A stretch of 64,000 nucleotides of DNA from Shinella sp. PSBB067 (GTDB taxonomy: Bacteria > Pseudomonadota > Alphaproteobacteria > Rhizobiales > Rhizobiaceae), in assembly GCF_016839145.1 (NCBI RefSeq), contig NZ_CP069303.1:3100001-3164000 (forward strand). The letters are read 5' to 3'. The position numbers and the translations under genes were made by a program. Each line of letters starts with the position of its first letter. Position 1 is the first letter of the stretch. The notes beneath the pieces were generated by a model. That model searched no databases, had not been told where the DNA came from, and saw only the letters and a list, made by a program, of their open reading frames with translations. Shown here piece after piece: positions 63,928 to 64,000 of this stretch.

Positions 63928-64000
63928 TGGACACTGACGCCCTGCTCAGCCGCCTTGCGGTATCGCTTTCGATCGGTCTGCTGATCGGCCTGGAGCGTGG
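63928..64000 (+). CDS. MgtC/SapB-family membrane protein, start only
   Basis: The last 24 codons of the window read MDTDALLSRLAVSLSIGLLI then GLERG, a typical N-terminal helix of MgtC/SapB (DUF4010-type) proteins. The rest lies beyond the window. It begins 45 bp after the kinase gene. Confidence 0.6.

Noticed and set aside
1..64000. CRISPR arrays, rRNA and tRNA genes
   Set aside because: No regularly spaced short repeats and no tRNA/rRNA-like segments were seen on either strand.

Overview
The window looks like a high-GC alphaproteobacterium of the Rhizobiales (Agrobacterium, Rhizobium, Shinella, Ensifer or Brucella-like). The grounds are gene content and style: BKACE and hydroxyquinol catabolism, HmuTUV with FecI/FecR, an imuA-imuB-dnaE2 mutasome preceded by a GTTC-N7-GTTC SOS box, ArsN2/ArsH/ACR3 arsenic operons, and many ATGA/GTGA overlaps. 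This is inferred from reading alone; no database search was possible. Two genes are cut by the window edges: an aldehyde dehydrogenase on the left and an MgtC/SapB-like protein on the right.

Layout. (1) 1-4.6 kb: an aromatic ring-cleavage operon on the minus strand (Dabb protein, maleylacetate reductase, intradiol dioxygenase, aldehyde dehydrogenase), divergent from a LysR regulator with a near-perfect 24-bp operator. (2) 4.6-11.5 kb: a FUSC membrane protein, an amine or amino-acid degradation set (FAD oxidase, RidA, ornithine-cyclodeaminase-like protein, APC permease) and an AraC regulator. (3) 11.5-18.2 kb: a polar amino-acid ABC transporter, C45 acyltransferase/amidohydrolase, class III aminotransferase, RpiR regulator and a divergent beta-keto-acid cleavage enzyme, which together suggest an uncharacterised amino-acid catabolic route. 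(4) 18.5-26.8 kb: heme or siderophore uptake (FecI, FecR, TonB receptor, HmuTUV-like ABC system), plus an O-methyltransferase and a frameshifted siderophore-interacting reductase. (5) 27.4-30.2 kb: a DUF2254 membrane protein and a ClC chloride channel. (6) 30.3-32.1 kb: a scrambled IS3-family element whose transposase gene is an in-frame chimera of two insertion sequences.

(7) 32.4-56.4 kb is the accessory core. Two arsenic operons (arsR-arsN2-arsC-acr3-arsC-arsH-MFS) stand in the same orientation 18,137 bp apart. They share an apparently exact direct repeat of about 4.03 kb, with sharp edges inside arsN2 and in the first codons of the MFS gene. Between the repeats lie a HigBA toxin-antitoxin pair, an SOS mutagenesis island (imuA, imuB, dnaE2, a UvrD-like helicase, dinB, an SRAP gene) and a pair of overlapping tyrosine recombinases resembling TnpA/TnpB of the Tn554 family. 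The recombinase pair has cut the SRAP gene and sits directly upstream of the second ars operon. A further ArsR regulator, a DUF6428 protein and a broken FtsH-like peptidase fragment follow.

(8) 56.8-63.9 kb: a membrane redox cluster (ApbE flavin transferase, a large PepSY-flavodoxin-reductase protein, a DUF2271 protein with a flavinylation-like motif, cytochrome b561, a small periplasmic PepSY protein), divergent from an OmpR-type two-component system. The likely theme is flavin-dependent electron transfer at or outside the inner membrane under two-component control.
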